64,000 nucleotides of DNA from CALMAK01 sp964392265. GTDB taxonomy: Bacteria; Patescibacteriota; Saccharimonadia; Saccharimonadales; Saccharimonadaceae. The notes under the pieces are model-generated. The model searched no databases. It saw only the letters and a program-made list of their open reading frames with translations, and was not told the origin of the DNA. The stretch spans positions 210,162-274,161 of the forward strand of contig CAYMOS010000002.1 in the NCBI GenBank assembly GCA_964392265.1, read 5' to 3'. Of the stretch, positions 51,550-60,565 are shown in pieces; the stretch's first letter is position 1, and the number at the start of each line of letters is the position of its first letter. The translations under genes and the position numbers were made by a program.

Positions 51550-53511
51550 TTATTGTCGATTCCTCGTCGGGACGGCAATGGCGCCGTTGCGTGGCTGCGT
51601 AAAAGCACTAGGATTTTTCTCTATGCTATTCAGAGGTGTGTTAGTGCGTGGCACGGGCGCAGAGGGTGCTACCGGGCTTGTGATAGGTGGATGAGCTATT
51701 TGTCCCGCAGTGGGAACCTGAGCGGGCGGAGGGGTAAGTGTTGAGGCTGGTCGTGGTGGTGCCGGGGTGAATGGTGCGGGTGTGGGCGGGGCTGCCTCGA
51801 TGGTTTTGGTAGCTTGTACGGCGGCAGCTGCCTTAGTTTTGGCGTTTGCTTCGGCGACCGCTCTTGCTTCGGCCGCGGCTTCATCTTGCTCTTTTTTGAG
51901 ATGTTGGGCCTGAGCGGTATCGATGCGAGGTAACTCGAGGTAAAACGTACTTCCCTTTTTATAGGTACTCTCGGCCCAGACACGCCCACCAATTGTTTCG
52001 GCGAGACGACGACAAAGATAGAGACCTAGGCCGGTGCCGCCAATTTCACGCGTGTCACTGTTGTCAACCCGATAAAATTTCTGAAAAAGGTGTGAGAGGT
52101 CTTCTGCGGGGATGCCAATACCACTGTCAGTAATAGCAATCGTTACATGTTCGCTATCGCCAGTAACATCGACTGACACCTCACCCTGCGGCGTATATTT
52201 AATAGCGTTTTCGGTGAGATTGTTAACGATTTCGCGGATATGGTCTTTATCGCGATTGACATAATAAACAGGACTGAGACGTCGTTCGCCGCGCTCGCCG
52301 GCGTTGGGTGCTGGTTTGAAGGTGAGCTTGAGGCCTTTTTCGGAAGCTTTTTGTTGGAGACCCTCAATAATATCTCCGGTAAAGCTAACGACATCAAGAA
52401 CGGTCGGGTTATTTGACAGACGGCCATCCTCAGCCTTTGAAACATCGAGGAGGTCTTGAAAGAGACGGCCAAGGTGCTGGGCGGATTCATGGGCCTTCTG
52501 GATGAAATCGCGCGCCTTGTCATCAATCGTCGCTGTGGCTGGGTTGAGCGCCAGGCCAAGATAGCCCTCAATACTGGCAACCGGGGTGCGCATTTCATGA
52601 CTGGCAGTGCTGATAAATTCGGCTTGTTCGCGCTCTTCTGACCTCTCTTTGGTAACATCCCGAAAGACGGCGATGACACCACTACCAGCCGGGCCAAGTG
52701 GTGAAACAACTAGGGAGATGAAGATTTTTTTACCACTCTTTGTTTCGGCTTGCAGGTGGTTTGACCTGATTTCTTGGGTGGTGTTAAGAGCTTGTTTAAT
52801 AGGTTCGACAATTTCTGCTAGTTGCTTATTCTCTTCGTCGGTGAGTTTGAGAACAGATTGATATTGGAGGGTTAAGGCATCGCGTCGCGACCAGCCAAGA
52901 ATAGACTGGGCCGCGGGGTTGATCAGCTGGATAATTTCTTGGTTATCAATGGCGAGCACACCATCACCGATGGCATTAATAACAACTTCCGATTCACTTC
53001 CGAGGTTCTGTAACTCGTTTGATAATTGCTTGTACGCAGCAGGATCACGTTCTTGTTTGAGATGAGAGACCTGATGGACATGCGACCAGACGATAATACT
53101 AAAGATAATCGGCACTGCGACAACGAGGACGGTGGGAGTGATGATTTGTGGATCAATCGTGCCGCCTAATAACAAGACACCCAAATAGCCGCAGGCGATC
53201 AGAAAGACAGGGGCCGAGCTCCAGATGCCAAATAATCCCGCAAACGCGGCGACCAGGGTCCACATAAAGATATACGGAGAATTAATACCGTTTGTGTCAT
53301 AGAGGAGTAGCGCGACCGTTGCCACCAGCAGGAGATAGCTGATAAGGGTTCGCACAAAAGAACCATCAACGTCAATCATTGCGCGCGTAATCACACTGAA
53401 GGCGGCACAAGCTGCGGCGACCAACACGGTGACGAGACTAATCTCGTACGGCGGCTGGTAGACGCTAAGGAAACTCACCCACATATAAAGGCCAAAAACA
53501 GCCAGCGCCAT
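51550..53511 (-). CDS. Membrane PAS histidine kinase with Pro/Ala-rich tail
   Basis: 653 residues: about six N-terminal membrane spans (1-150), a PAS domain (about 170-290), the HisKA H-box STASHEMRTP (about 300), and an HATPase with an N-box (NLTENAIKYTP), G1 (DSGIGIPAEDL) and G2 (GTGLGLYL). An Ala/Lys/Glu helix and then an 85-residue Pro-rich tail follow. The frame stays open for 16 or more codons upstream of ATG 53511 without ATG, GTG or TTG, and those codons encode a plausible N-terminus (WYRRINEAIAF), so a rare start codon or a lost start is possible. Confidence 0.9.
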   Translation of the reverse strand: MALAVFGLYMWVSFLSVYQPPYEISLVTVLVAAACAAFSVITRAMIDVDGSFVRTLISYLLLVATVALLLYDTNGINSPYIFMWTLVAAFAGLFGIWSSAPVFLIACGYLGVLLLGGTIDPQIITPTVLVVAVPIIFSIIVWSHVHQVSHLKQERDPAAYKQLSNELQNLGSESEVVINAIGDGVLAIDNQEIIQLINPAAQSILGWSRRDALTLQYQSVLKLTDEENKQLAEIVEPIKQALNTTQEIRSNHLQAETKSGKKIFISLVVSPLGPAGSGVIAVFRDVTKERSEEREQAEFISTASHEMRTPVASIEGYLGLALNPATATIDDKARDFIQKAHESAQHLGRLFQDLLDVSKAEDGRLSNNPTVLDVVSFTGDIIEGLQQKASEKGLKLTFKPAPNAGERGERRLSPVYYVNRDKDHIREIVNNLTENAIKYTPQGEVSVDVTGDSEHVTIAITDSGIGIPAEDLSHLFQKFYRVDNSDTREIGGTGLGLYLCRRLAETIGGRVWAESTYKKGSTFYLELPRIDTAQAQHLKKEQDEAAAEARAVAEANAKTKAAAAVQATKTIEAAPPTPAPFTPAPPRPASTLTPPPAQVPTAGQIAHPPITSPVAPSAPVPRTNTPLNSIEKNPSAFTQPRNGAIAVPTRNRQ

Positions 53512-53710
53512 GAAAGCAATCGCCTCATTGATGCGTCGATACCAGAAACTGTCAATGACAACCGGTTTTATAATGCCCCCTATAGTCAGTATTGCTTATC
53601 CTTTAGTATGCATTAGATGGTGGTGGATGACAAGGGGGTTGGCGGTGAATACTAGGTTGCAGAGAAGGTGGTCACTAAAGCCCTCTCTTCCCGCTCGTCT
53701 AAGATGTGTC

Positions 53711-53756
53711 CACCAGAGAAAAAACGCCACCTGAAGGTGACGTTCTTTCTCTGGTG
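53711..53756. terminator. Long hairpin between the kinase and nuclease loci
   Basis: CACCAGAGAAA (53711-53721) pairs with TTTCTCTGGTG (53746-53756), with inner ACG/CGT and CACCT/AGGTG pairs. The right arm overlaps the GTG of a 44-codon ORF, so it may instead control translation. Confidence 0.5.
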
Positions 53757-53888
53757 AGCCACGTAGATATTACCTGGAACTCTTTTCTACCCTATTTGAT
53801 TCAACTGACCGACAAGCTCGAAGCCCTTGGGTTTCGGTATGTTGATAACAAAGTAATTGTACTACAGGAGAAAGCAGATGAAAAATGA
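53754..53888 (+). CDS. Possible 44-residue protein ahead of the nuclease operon
   Basis: GTG 53754 opens an amphipathic 44-residue ORF (MSHVDITWNSFLPYL...) ending in TGA at 53886-53888, 11 bases inside the next gene. Such an overlap is typical of coupled genes, and the frame is not used otherwise. No ribosome site is visible, and the start lies in a hairpin. It could be the remnant of a longer gene. Confidence 0.4.
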   Translation: MSHVDITWNSFLPYLIQLTDKLEALGFRYVDNKVIVLQEKADEK

Positions 53889-54135
53889 TATAATCAAAAT
53901 AATGAAGAAAGTTGACGATCAAATCGGTTACGACCTCAACGAGAAAGATATAGATGCAGTGTTGCGCTATATGCAGTTGAACGACCCTGAACATGCTTCG
54001 CCTGAACGAGCGGTACGCTTTTTGGTGACATGGAAGAAAAGTCTTCGTGAGCGCGATGTCAACAGTCCTCTTGAGTCTGATCTTGATGAATTCTATAAAG
54101 AGTTCATCAAAATTGACTCGGAACAATCTAAATAG
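53878..54135 (+). CDS. Small helical protein upstream of the Mrr-like nuclease
   Basis: 85 residues starting MKNDIIKIMKKVDDQIG; AGGAGA lies about 7 bases upstream. It is predicted helical and charged, without a span. No family recognised. It ends 10 bases before the membrane nuclease gene, so the two are probably one transcript; a partner or regulator role is inferred from position only. Confidence 0.7.
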   Translation: MKNDIIKIMKKVDDQIGYDLNEKDIDAVLRYMQLNDPEHASPERAVRFLVTWKKSLRERDVNSPLESDLDEFYKEFIKIDSEQSK

Positions 54136-54145
54136 GCGGTCTGTT

Positions 54146-54721
54146 ATGGCATACCGTTCTAGAAAAAGTGGACGCGGAAGCGCAATCGTTATTATCGTAG
54201 TTGCTGCTGGAACTATAATGTACTCGCAGGGCTGGTCAAGTACGGTAATATTCAATACTATCGCTGGCGGCCTCTTATTAGCGCTCATTATATGGATTCT
54301 TTACCACCCTATCATTGGGGTGTTCCGTTGGGTTTTTCTTTCCATTAGCCGATTGATACAAAAACAAAGAATCAAGCGTATCGCTCGTTCAACTCTGTCT
54401 ATTGATGAGATGACATGGGAGGAGTTTGAATATTTTGTTGCTGACTGGCTACGAGATCGAGGCTATAGCGATGTACGGCTTACTGAACACTATGACTTGG
54501 GTGTTGATATTATCGCCAAGAAAGATGGTATTACATGGGGTGTACAGGTAAAACATTATCATGGACTGGTCGGTATTAACGCAGTACGGCAAGTTGTCGT
54601 TGCGCTCAAAAAATACAAGTGTGATCGTGCGATGGTAGTGACAAATAGTGTCTTTTCGCGACCAGCTATTGAAATCGCCAAGAGCCAAGATTGTGTACTT
54701 GTCGATGGCTCAAAACTGTAG
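54146..54721 (+). CDS. Membrane-anchored Mrr-type restriction endonuclease-like protein
   Basis: 191 residues. Two closely spaced membrane spans (about 11-27 and 32-51) precede a cytoplasmic Mrr_cat domain: MTWEEFEYFVADWLRDRGYSDV, then GVDIIAKKDG and QVKHY supply the D-(Q)xK catalytic pattern of this nuclease fold, and RAMVVTNSVF follows. It probably cuts modified or foreign DNA at the membrane, close to the T4SS operon. The start at ATG 54146 excludes an open upstream extension that overlaps the 85-residue gene. Confidence 0.85.
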   Translation: MAYRSRKSGRGSAIVIIVVAAGTIMYSQGWSSTVIFNTIAGGLLLALIIWILYHPIIGVFRWVFLSISRLIQKQRIKRIARSTLSIDEMTWEEFEYFVADWLRDRGYSDVRLTEHYDLGVDIIAKKDGITWGVQVKHYHGLVGINAVRQVVVALKKYKCDRAMVVTNSVFSRPAIEIAKSQDCVLVDGSKL

Positions 54722-54734
54722 CTTGCCAGAAATG

Positions 54735-54947
54735 CTAAAACGGCAATATTTTCGATGATTTTACAGTGAGAGCTTTGAGGATATTTTCAAAGGTTTCGAT
54801 AGAGGCATTTGCTTCACCTCGTTCAATCTGTGCGTAGTGATTGGTGCTGATCTTTGCTTTTTCGGCAACATCAGACTGCGTGAGGTGTTGCTTTTCGCGT
54901 ACCTCGCGTAATCTACGTCCGATTATTTGGAGTGAGTCGCTGGTCAT
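54735..54947 (-). CDS. Xre-family transcriptional regulator
   Basis: 70 residues: a single helix-turn-helix of the Cro/C1 type (IGRRLREVREKQHLTQSDVAEKAKISTNHYAQIERG). The start is ATG 54947 (MTSDSLQII), 10 bases after TACAAT. It is convergent with the nuclease gene and lies just downstream of the T4SS operon; it may repress either. Confidence 0.85.
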   Translation of the reverse strand: MTSDSLQIIGRRLREVREKQHLTQSDVAEKAKISTNHYAQIERGEANASIETFENILKALTVKSSKILPF

Positions 54948-54998
54948 TCTGCCTACTATTGTATCATTTTGTAGGCGATGTTGTGATGTCATAGGAGC

Positions 54999-57593
54999 TT
55001 ATGCTTCACCTGGTAGCTTTCGATGATGAGATGAAGCGGCGGCCGGTTTCTTTACTGGGGCTTTCTTCTTCTTTGTGGGAGATTGTTTGACATTGACCAG
55101 TTTAACCTCTTTTGGAGTGTACTTTATTGCATAATTTTCGCGAGAGCTATCAATAATGGCCTCACGAACACTTATGTCTGAAATATCTTTATCGTTAAGC
55201 AACAATGTTCTACCTGACAATGGTTCTTGCGACTGTATGGCGGCAATCCGGATATAGTAGTTGAACGTCGGCAGATTAGCAATTTCACCTTTCTCAATGT
55301 AAGGTGAAAACATTTGTAATAACGCTTGTTCATCGGCTGGGTTGCCCGTCCTAAAGCAGACAACAGTACCAACATTAGCAAGGATAATATTTACCATGCG
55401 CTGATCATCTTGTTGTGATGTAGATTGCTCTGCCATCGTAAGAAATAGTTTATATTTACGCGACTCGGAGAGCATCTGTACAAATGACATTGTGGCAAAG
55501 TTTTGGAACTCATCGACATAGAGGTAGTATGGCGTACGTTCAGATTGCTGTATGCGGACACGACGCAGTGAGGCAAGTTGCAATTTAGCAATCACCATAA
55601 TACCAAGTAGCTCCGAAGTGTCTTCGCCAAGAAGACCTTTTGAGAAGTTACATATCAGTATCTTACTGCTGGCAATAATATCATCGAAATCAATTGTTGA
55701 TTTTTCTTGCTCCAAGATGCGCTTGGCGCTAACCGAAAAAAGAAATCGTCCGATTTTTGCCGTAATACCTGCAACCATTTTGACCTGTTGCATACCACCG
55801 GCTTTGCCGAACTCATTGCGCCAGAAATGTTTTAAGTTCTCGTCGGTGAGCGTGGCAACGACTTTTTTCCGATAGGTCGGGTCGTTGATTAAATCATATA
55901 CGGTGAATAGTGTAGCTTTTTCCTGCGTAAGCGCTGTTTGTACGGCATTACGCAACATATATTCGATACGATGACCTCCTGAATCGTCGTCAGAAAATAT
56001 CTTACGAAAAACAGAAACGACTGTTTCGGTAATGAGATCTTTTTCGCGCAATAATTCATCGCCCTCTAGCTTTTCGTCAAGTTCCAGCAGATTAAGTCCA
56101 ATAGGATATGCAAGATCGTCAGGATTAAAATAAATAACGTCTTTGACGCGTTCAGAAGGTACATATCGCAACAAGGTCTCGGCCATGTCCCCGTGAGGAT
56201 CAACAACTGCTACGCCCTTGCCACTTTGTATGTCTTGGACAACCTCATATTGTAGCATCGTCGTTTTACCGCTCCCCGTACCCCCTATAATATACTCATG
56301 GCGTTCGCGCTCCTGCTCGGTGAGGCCAATGGGTGTAGTGACGCCGTGATGTTCGTTTTCGCCTAAGATAACGTCAAAACGCTTGTTTTGTTTGAGTGAT
56401 ATTGGTGCTGGCAGCGTCCGACTAAGTGAAGTTATGAGGTTGTCGGTTTTACTAACTTGGCTTGAGGGAAAGTGATATAAACTGGCAAGCTCCGAAGCGG
56501 CTAAAATAACAGTTGAGCGACGCATAATTGATGGCATCCGACGAATAGCCGCCCTGCGCCGTAATGCTTTAACTACTGGAAAGTTGATCTTTGTCTTGAG
56601 TGCCTGATATGGCGGCACGCTGTAGCCGTCAAGAGCAGATCTTAATGCCGAAATATGGACGCTGGCTTCGGGGCTTTTTACTAGCACACGCATATTGACT
56701 TGAAAAAGTGGTTGCGTGACTTTTTGGTGCATGGTTTCCATAAGCTCAAGCTCAAAGGCGCTTAGTACCCGCGAAGGTCTATCATGTGTCGTGGTGCGTG
56801 TCTGACCGGCTCTTGAATACGCTTCGTTGCGGCGTGAGTGCGAATCCATATACACATCACCAGCAGCGTCGATTACCCCTGACGCGAGCGAGCTAGTCAT
56901 GTTGGCAAATTGACCAAGAAGTGAGAAATGCTTGTTACTAACTTGCTGCAAGATATTTTCGTTACCGAGTATCTTATGTGAAAGACTATCGGCTTCGCGT
57001 AGTCTGACAGGCGTAGCGACAAGCTGCAAGGTTATTTCTTCATCGTCGGCCAGTTGCGTCATAGCACCAGTCACGTAGCCAAGTGGGTCGTGCTGTTCAA
57101 AAATAGAGGTAAGAGTAAGTGGTAGTACATAATGGCCAACTTCTTGAAACTCTATAACACTATCTACGTCTATGCTTTGGCGTTTAATCTCTTTTACCTT
57201 TGAATCTGGTATATATGAGGTAATTGTTTTCTGTACGTTCGCCGAGCGGCTTCTTTCAACCTGTAGCAAGTAACGTATGCCGTCATTGCGTGTCGATACA
57301 ATCTCAAAGCTCATTACTGGCGATCGGTTGTATAGCATTTCTTTCAAGTGTCTAGCTGCGCGTGCGCCATGAAGTACCGAGAATAACTGTTCGGTAGCTT
57401 GTGGGGTCTTGGCGATGTTTGATGGTGGCGTTATTTCTAGCCATACCATGTCACGGTGCGACAGATAGCGACGATTAGCAATAATTCGTATCAGCAAGAA
57501 CAAGGCAATTACGCCAACAACCGAGCCAACAATGGCTACGGCTAGAGGCCAGTACCGTAAGGCGGGCTCGACGTAATGGGTGTAGGTGTCCAT
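54999..57593 (-). CDS. HerA/TraG-like type IV secretion ATPase (second paralogue)
   Basis: 864 residues with an N-terminal membrane segment (about 15-37), a long accessory domain, Walker A GGTGSGKTTM near 435, VVDPHGDMAETL and YLYVDEFQNFA (Walker B), and a Lys/Pro-rich tail. It has the same domain order as the protein at 36971-39634 but is clearly diverged, without the Pro-rich tail of that copy. As the last gene of the T4SS operon it is the probable coupling ATPase. AGGAG upstream supports ATG 57593, which lies within the end of the CHAP gene. Confidence 0.9.
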   Translation of the reverse strand: MDTYTHYVEPALRYWPLAVAIVGSVVGVIALFLLIRIIANRRYLSHRDMVWLEITPPSNIAKTPQATEQLFSVLHGARAARHLKEMLYNRSPVMSFEIVSTRNDGIRYLLQVERSRSANVQKTITSYIPDSKVKEIKRQSIDVDSVIEFQEVGHYVLPLTLTSIFEQHDPLGYVTGAMTQLADDEEITLQLVATPVRLREADSLSHKILGNENILQQVSNKHFSLLGQFANMTSSLASGVIDAAGDVYMDSHSRRNEAYSRAGQTRTTTHDRPSRVLSAFELELMETMHQKVTQPLFQVNMRVLVKSPEASVHISALRSALDGYSVPPYQALKTKINFPVVKALRRRAAIRRMPSIMRRSTVILAASELASLYHFPSSQVSKTDNLITSLSRTLPAPISLKQNKRFDVILGENEHHGVTTPIGLTEQERERHEYIIGGTGSGKTTMLQYEVVQDIQSGKGVAVVDPHGDMAETLLRYVPSERVKDVIYFNPDDLAYPIGLNLLELDEKLEGDELLREKDLITETVVSVFRKIFSDDDSGGHRIEYMLRNAVQTALTQEKATLFTVYDLINDPTYRKKVVATLTDENLKHFWRNEFGKAGGMQQVKMVAGITAKIGRFLFSVSAKRILEQEKSTIDFDDIIASSKILICNFSKGLLGEDTSELLGIMVIAKLQLASLRRVRIQQSERTPYYLYVDEFQNFATMSFVQMLSESRKYKLFLTMAEQSTSQQDDQRMVNIILANVGTVVCFRTGNPADEQALLQMFSPYIEKGEIANLPTFNYYIRIAAIQSQEPLSGRTLLLNDKDISDISVREAIIDSSRENYAIKYTPKEVKLVNVKQSPTKKKKAPVKKPAAASSHHRKLPGEA

Positions 57594-58150
57594 TGTGGCG
57601 CTCCTAGTTTAGAGTGAATAAAGGTATAGTGTGTGGCCGCTTCTTTCGTAAAAGTGCGCTGTGATACGACGTTAAGGGTTGGTGCGTTCATCTCTGAAAT
57701 TGTCCATTCATCATTGAGCGGATTCACCTTGATAACATACGCAACATGGCCGTAGCCACCACCGCCAGCGTCGGTCTGAAAGATTGCACCGACGGCAGGC
57801 GTATTATTGACGACGTAGCCTTGTGTGCGGGCGTAGTCATCCCAAGTGTTTGCATTGCCCCAATTGTTCGGTATGGGGCTGCCAGCCCACTTACGCATGG
57901 CGTACGACCACCAAGTACAGTTACCCCATGCGTAAGTATTGTCAGGCATAGAACCGCCCATATAGAAACCTTGCGTTTCTGCTGCCTTTGCGTCTGGCGT
58001 AGCCGCCAGCCAGCCAATCGTAGCCGTACCTACCGACATAGCGGCGATAATTGGCATAAAAAGAATAGCAAACATAGTGACCACTACAAACGCAACCACT
58101 CTCTTGAGCTTAAAGCCAGTGCCGCCAAACAGTAAGATTACTGGGTTCAT
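57542..58150 (-). CDS. CHAP-domain peptidoglycan hydrolase of the T4SS
   Basis: 202 residues: an N-terminal membrane anchor (about 12-45), then a CHAP amidase/endopeptidase domain with the catalytic Cys in AWGNCTWWSY and His in YGHVAYVI, and an extended Pro/Thr C-terminus. It corresponds to the VirB1-like or NlpC-type enzymes that open the cell wall for secretion channels. Its ATG overlaps the VirB4 stop by 4 bases. The start at 58150 removes an implausible Arg/Cys-rich extension. Confidence 0.9.
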   Translation of the reverse strand: MNPVILLFGGTGFKLKRVVAFVVVTMFAILFMPIIAAMSVGTATIGWLAATPDAKAAETQGFYMGGSMPDNTYAWGNCTWWSYAMRKWAGSPIPNNWGNANTWDDYARTQGYVVNNTPAVGAIFQTDAGGGGYGHVAYVIKVNPLNDEWTISEMNAPTLNVVSQRTFTKEAATHYTFIHSKLGAPQWTPTPITSSPPYGTGL

Positions 58151-59928
58151 TTTTCGTATAGCTCCGCAGGGTTTGTGGTAATAAGCGGGTGTTCTTTTTT
58201 GCTTGCTACGATATTGACGGCTACATGGTTTTGATCGGCGACAAGCAACGCATCGCCACGCCCGCAAGTGAGCAAGAAATTATGCTCGAACTCCGACAAG
58301 CCGAACTCTGTGACGACACGTTTTACGGTTGTCGTGTCTTGTCGTAGCAGAATGCGCAGCGCACTTTGCGAGGCAATCACGCGGCCATGTTCGCTCTTGA
58401 GGAAGTCATCTACATCTTGCGATATGATCGACACGCCAAGATAGTATTTACGCGCACGGCGCACTAGACCAGTGACAAAACGCGCCGACTCATCGTGCTG
58501 AAGTAGCAGCCATGCCTCGTCAATGACAAGTAAGCGCTTTTGAGGGTTCGCCATAACCTGATTTTTCACAAAGTTAGAAATAATCATCATCATGATCGGG
58601 CGTATCTCTTTCGCCATATCCCTGATATCGAACACTACTAGCCGATTGTCGAGCTTAATATTCGTATGTGAGTTAAACACGCCCGCGAGCGAGCCGGAGA
58701 TATATTTTTCAAGCCGTTCGCAGAGTTGCATTTGACCGAGTGCGTGTAGTTCGGCATACAAGTCCTGTAGGCGCGGCTGTGTGTTTTTTGCTTTCTTATA
58801 TACCTTGAGTATCGCACGGTCTACAGCCGCTTCTTCCGACTTATCTAGCTCTTTCGCCATAAGCCTGATAACGTCCGTGAGGTCTTGTATATGCTCTGAC
58901 AAATCATCTTTACTATGGGAAGCTGAAGCGAGATCGAATGGGTTGATTTTGTTATGGCTACTCGTTGAGAGCTTGATGTATGTCCCGTCTACCGATTCTG
59001 CAAGGCTTTTATACTCTCGCTCTGGGTCGATAACAATAACGCGCGTGCCGAGCATGAGTTGGCGTAATATCTCTACCTTGGTGGTATAACTTTTGCCCGC
59101 GCCAGACTGTGCGAATGTAATTGAGTTAGCATTATGCAGGCCGAAACGATCGAGAATGACGAGTGAATTATTTGACTTGTTTACCCCATATAAAATACCC
59201 GACTCTTGTACAAGTTCAGATGACATAAATGGGAACGTAAGCGCTGCGCTGGAGCTGTCGAGGTTGCGCTTTTGATTGAGCTGGTCTTCGCCGCGAGGGA
59301 GGATTGATTGCAACGCTTCCAGCTGTTGATAGCGTGCGACTTTTGAGTAAAACAGACGAGCTGAAAAAGAGGCTTCAAGCAGTTTAGTAGTCTTATTTAG
59401 GTCTTCGAGGCTGTCGGAGCGAATACAGACGTAAAGAGCCAGCTGAAATAGTTTTTCTTGGCCGCGCTGTATTTTATCGCGCAGTTCAATTGCTGACTCT
59501 AGCGGGTCGGTAATTTCCGAACCAACAATTTTACCGTCGCGTATAAGCGCCCGCTTGGTGCTTTCAAGCTCGGTAATTTTGCGATTGAGTTTTGGTAGCG
59601 CAGACAAGGCGCTAACTTCGTGTATGTGCATACTCGTGTCGTTATCGTGGTTGAAGTTGATGAGGCTGTCGAGCCAACCCGATGTAGCAACAAATGGGTA
59701 GCTTGCAAGATATAACGTGCGTACATACTCACCGTCGATATTAAGATAGTCTACATTTTCCTCAAGTCCAGCATAAGACAATACGTCTATCGCGTCTTGC
59801 TCGCCAAACAAAATATCAAGTTCTTTCTTTTGCTCTATACGCGCTTGTCGTCGCCTGCGGGCGGGAGCGATAATCGGCTCTACGAGTTTACGCTTTACGT
59901 TTTTTAGCTGGTTTAGCGGCTTTTTCAT
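58147..59928 (-). CDS. VirB4-type ATPase, C-terminal (motor) part
   Basis: 593 residues. Walker A AQSGAGKSYTTK near 280, DPEREYKSLAE, Walker B LLVIDEAWLL near 455 and the SQDVDDFL segment match VirB4/TraC ATPases that energise pilus assembly and substrate transfer. The usual N-terminal VirB4 domain is encoded by the preceding separate gene, which overlaps by 41 bases. The N-terminal Arg/Lys-rich stretch suggests membrane association. Confidence 0.92.
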   Translation of the reverse strand: MKKPLNQLKNVKRKLVEPIIAPARRRRQARIEQKKELDILFGEQDAIDVLSYAGLEENVDYLNIDGEYVRTLYLASYPFVATSGWLDSLINFNHDNDTSMHIHEVSALSALPKLNRKITELESTKRALIRDGKIVGSEITDPLESAIELRDKIQRGQEKLFQLALYVCIRSDSLEDLNKTTKLLEASFSARLFYSKVARYQQLEALQSILPRGEDQLNQKRNLDSSSAALTFPFMSSELVQESGILYGVNKSNNSLVILDRFGLHNANSITFAQSGAGKSYTTKVEILRQLMLGTRVIVIDPEREYKSLAESVDGTYIKLSTSSHNKINPFDLASASHSKDDLSEHIQDLTDVIRLMAKELDKSEEAAVDRAILKVYKKAKNTQPRLQDLYAELHALGQMQLCERLEKYISGSLAGVFNSHTNIKLDNRLVVFDIRDMAKEIRPIMMMIISNFVKNQVMANPQKRLLVIDEAWLLLQHDESARFVTGLVRRARKYYLGVSIISQDVDDFLKSEHGRVIASQSALRILLRQDTTTVKRVVTEFGLSEFEHNFLLTCGRGDALLVADQNHVAVNIVASKKEHPLITTNPAELYEK

Positions 59929-60565
59929 CTGCTTTTCCTTTCTCTACAAGTGTGGTGTGGACTCTCTCAAGTACCTGTTCGGTAAGGGGCTGTATCTTGG
60001 CTTGCGTTGGACTGTAAAAGCTATAGAACAGGTCAAGTACTTTGAGGCTGTCAATTTGAAATGTATGCATACCGAGTTTTGCCATGCCTTTTGAAACAAT
60101 ATCGAGGCGCAGCCGTAACTGTTCTTCAACTAGCTCAAAATCTGCCTTTTCGTTTTTGTCGGTTGGTTGATACGGCACGACTATATAAAAATGCCGCGTT
60201 AAAATCTTATTGTCGGCGATCAGTGTACGAATAAACTCATTGTAGTTTTTTAACTGGTCGCGATATATTTCTTCTTTTTCGTCTCGGCGGCGATCTTGCA
60301 AGTCTTCAAGATATTTGTCCATGTCGATCTCGCGCGTTCGTATAAGTATTTGCAGTGGTACACCGACCGAGTTGAGGACGCTTTCGTAAGTATCTATGAT
60401 TGCGTCTTGTTCTTCGTCGCTTCGTAGCTCAAAATTGAGCGCTGCCACCTCCAAAATGGCGCGATATTGGTTGTTTGGCAATATCAGAATACCGTCACGC
60501 ACCCCCTTGATAGCTATTTGATTGCGAGCGCTAGTTTTACTTTTCGATTTCAGTGAGCCGAACAC
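59888..60565 (-). CDS. VirB4/TraC N-terminal-type protein
   Basis: 225 residues from GTG 60565, selected because AAAGGAGG lies 5 bases upstream; an in-frame ATG nine codons earlier would include that site in the coding part. The sequence (AIKGVRDGILILPNNQYRAILEVAALNFELRSDEEQ) matches the TraC/VirB4 N-terminal domain found separately in PrgI-type systems. It probably pairs with the motor encoded next (41-base overlap). Lys-rich C-terminus. Confidence 0.85.
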   Translation of the reverse strand: MFGSLKSKSKTSARNQIAIKGVRDGILILPNNQYRAILEVAALNFELRSDEEQDAIIDTYESVLNSVGVPLQILIRTREIDMDKYLEDLQDRRRDEKEEIYRDQLKNYNEFIRTLIADNKILTRHFYIVVPYQPTDKNEKADFELVEEQLRLRLDIVSKGMAKLGMHTFQIDSLKVLDLFYSFYSPTQAKIQPLTEQVLERVHTTLVEKGKADEKAAKPAKKRKA

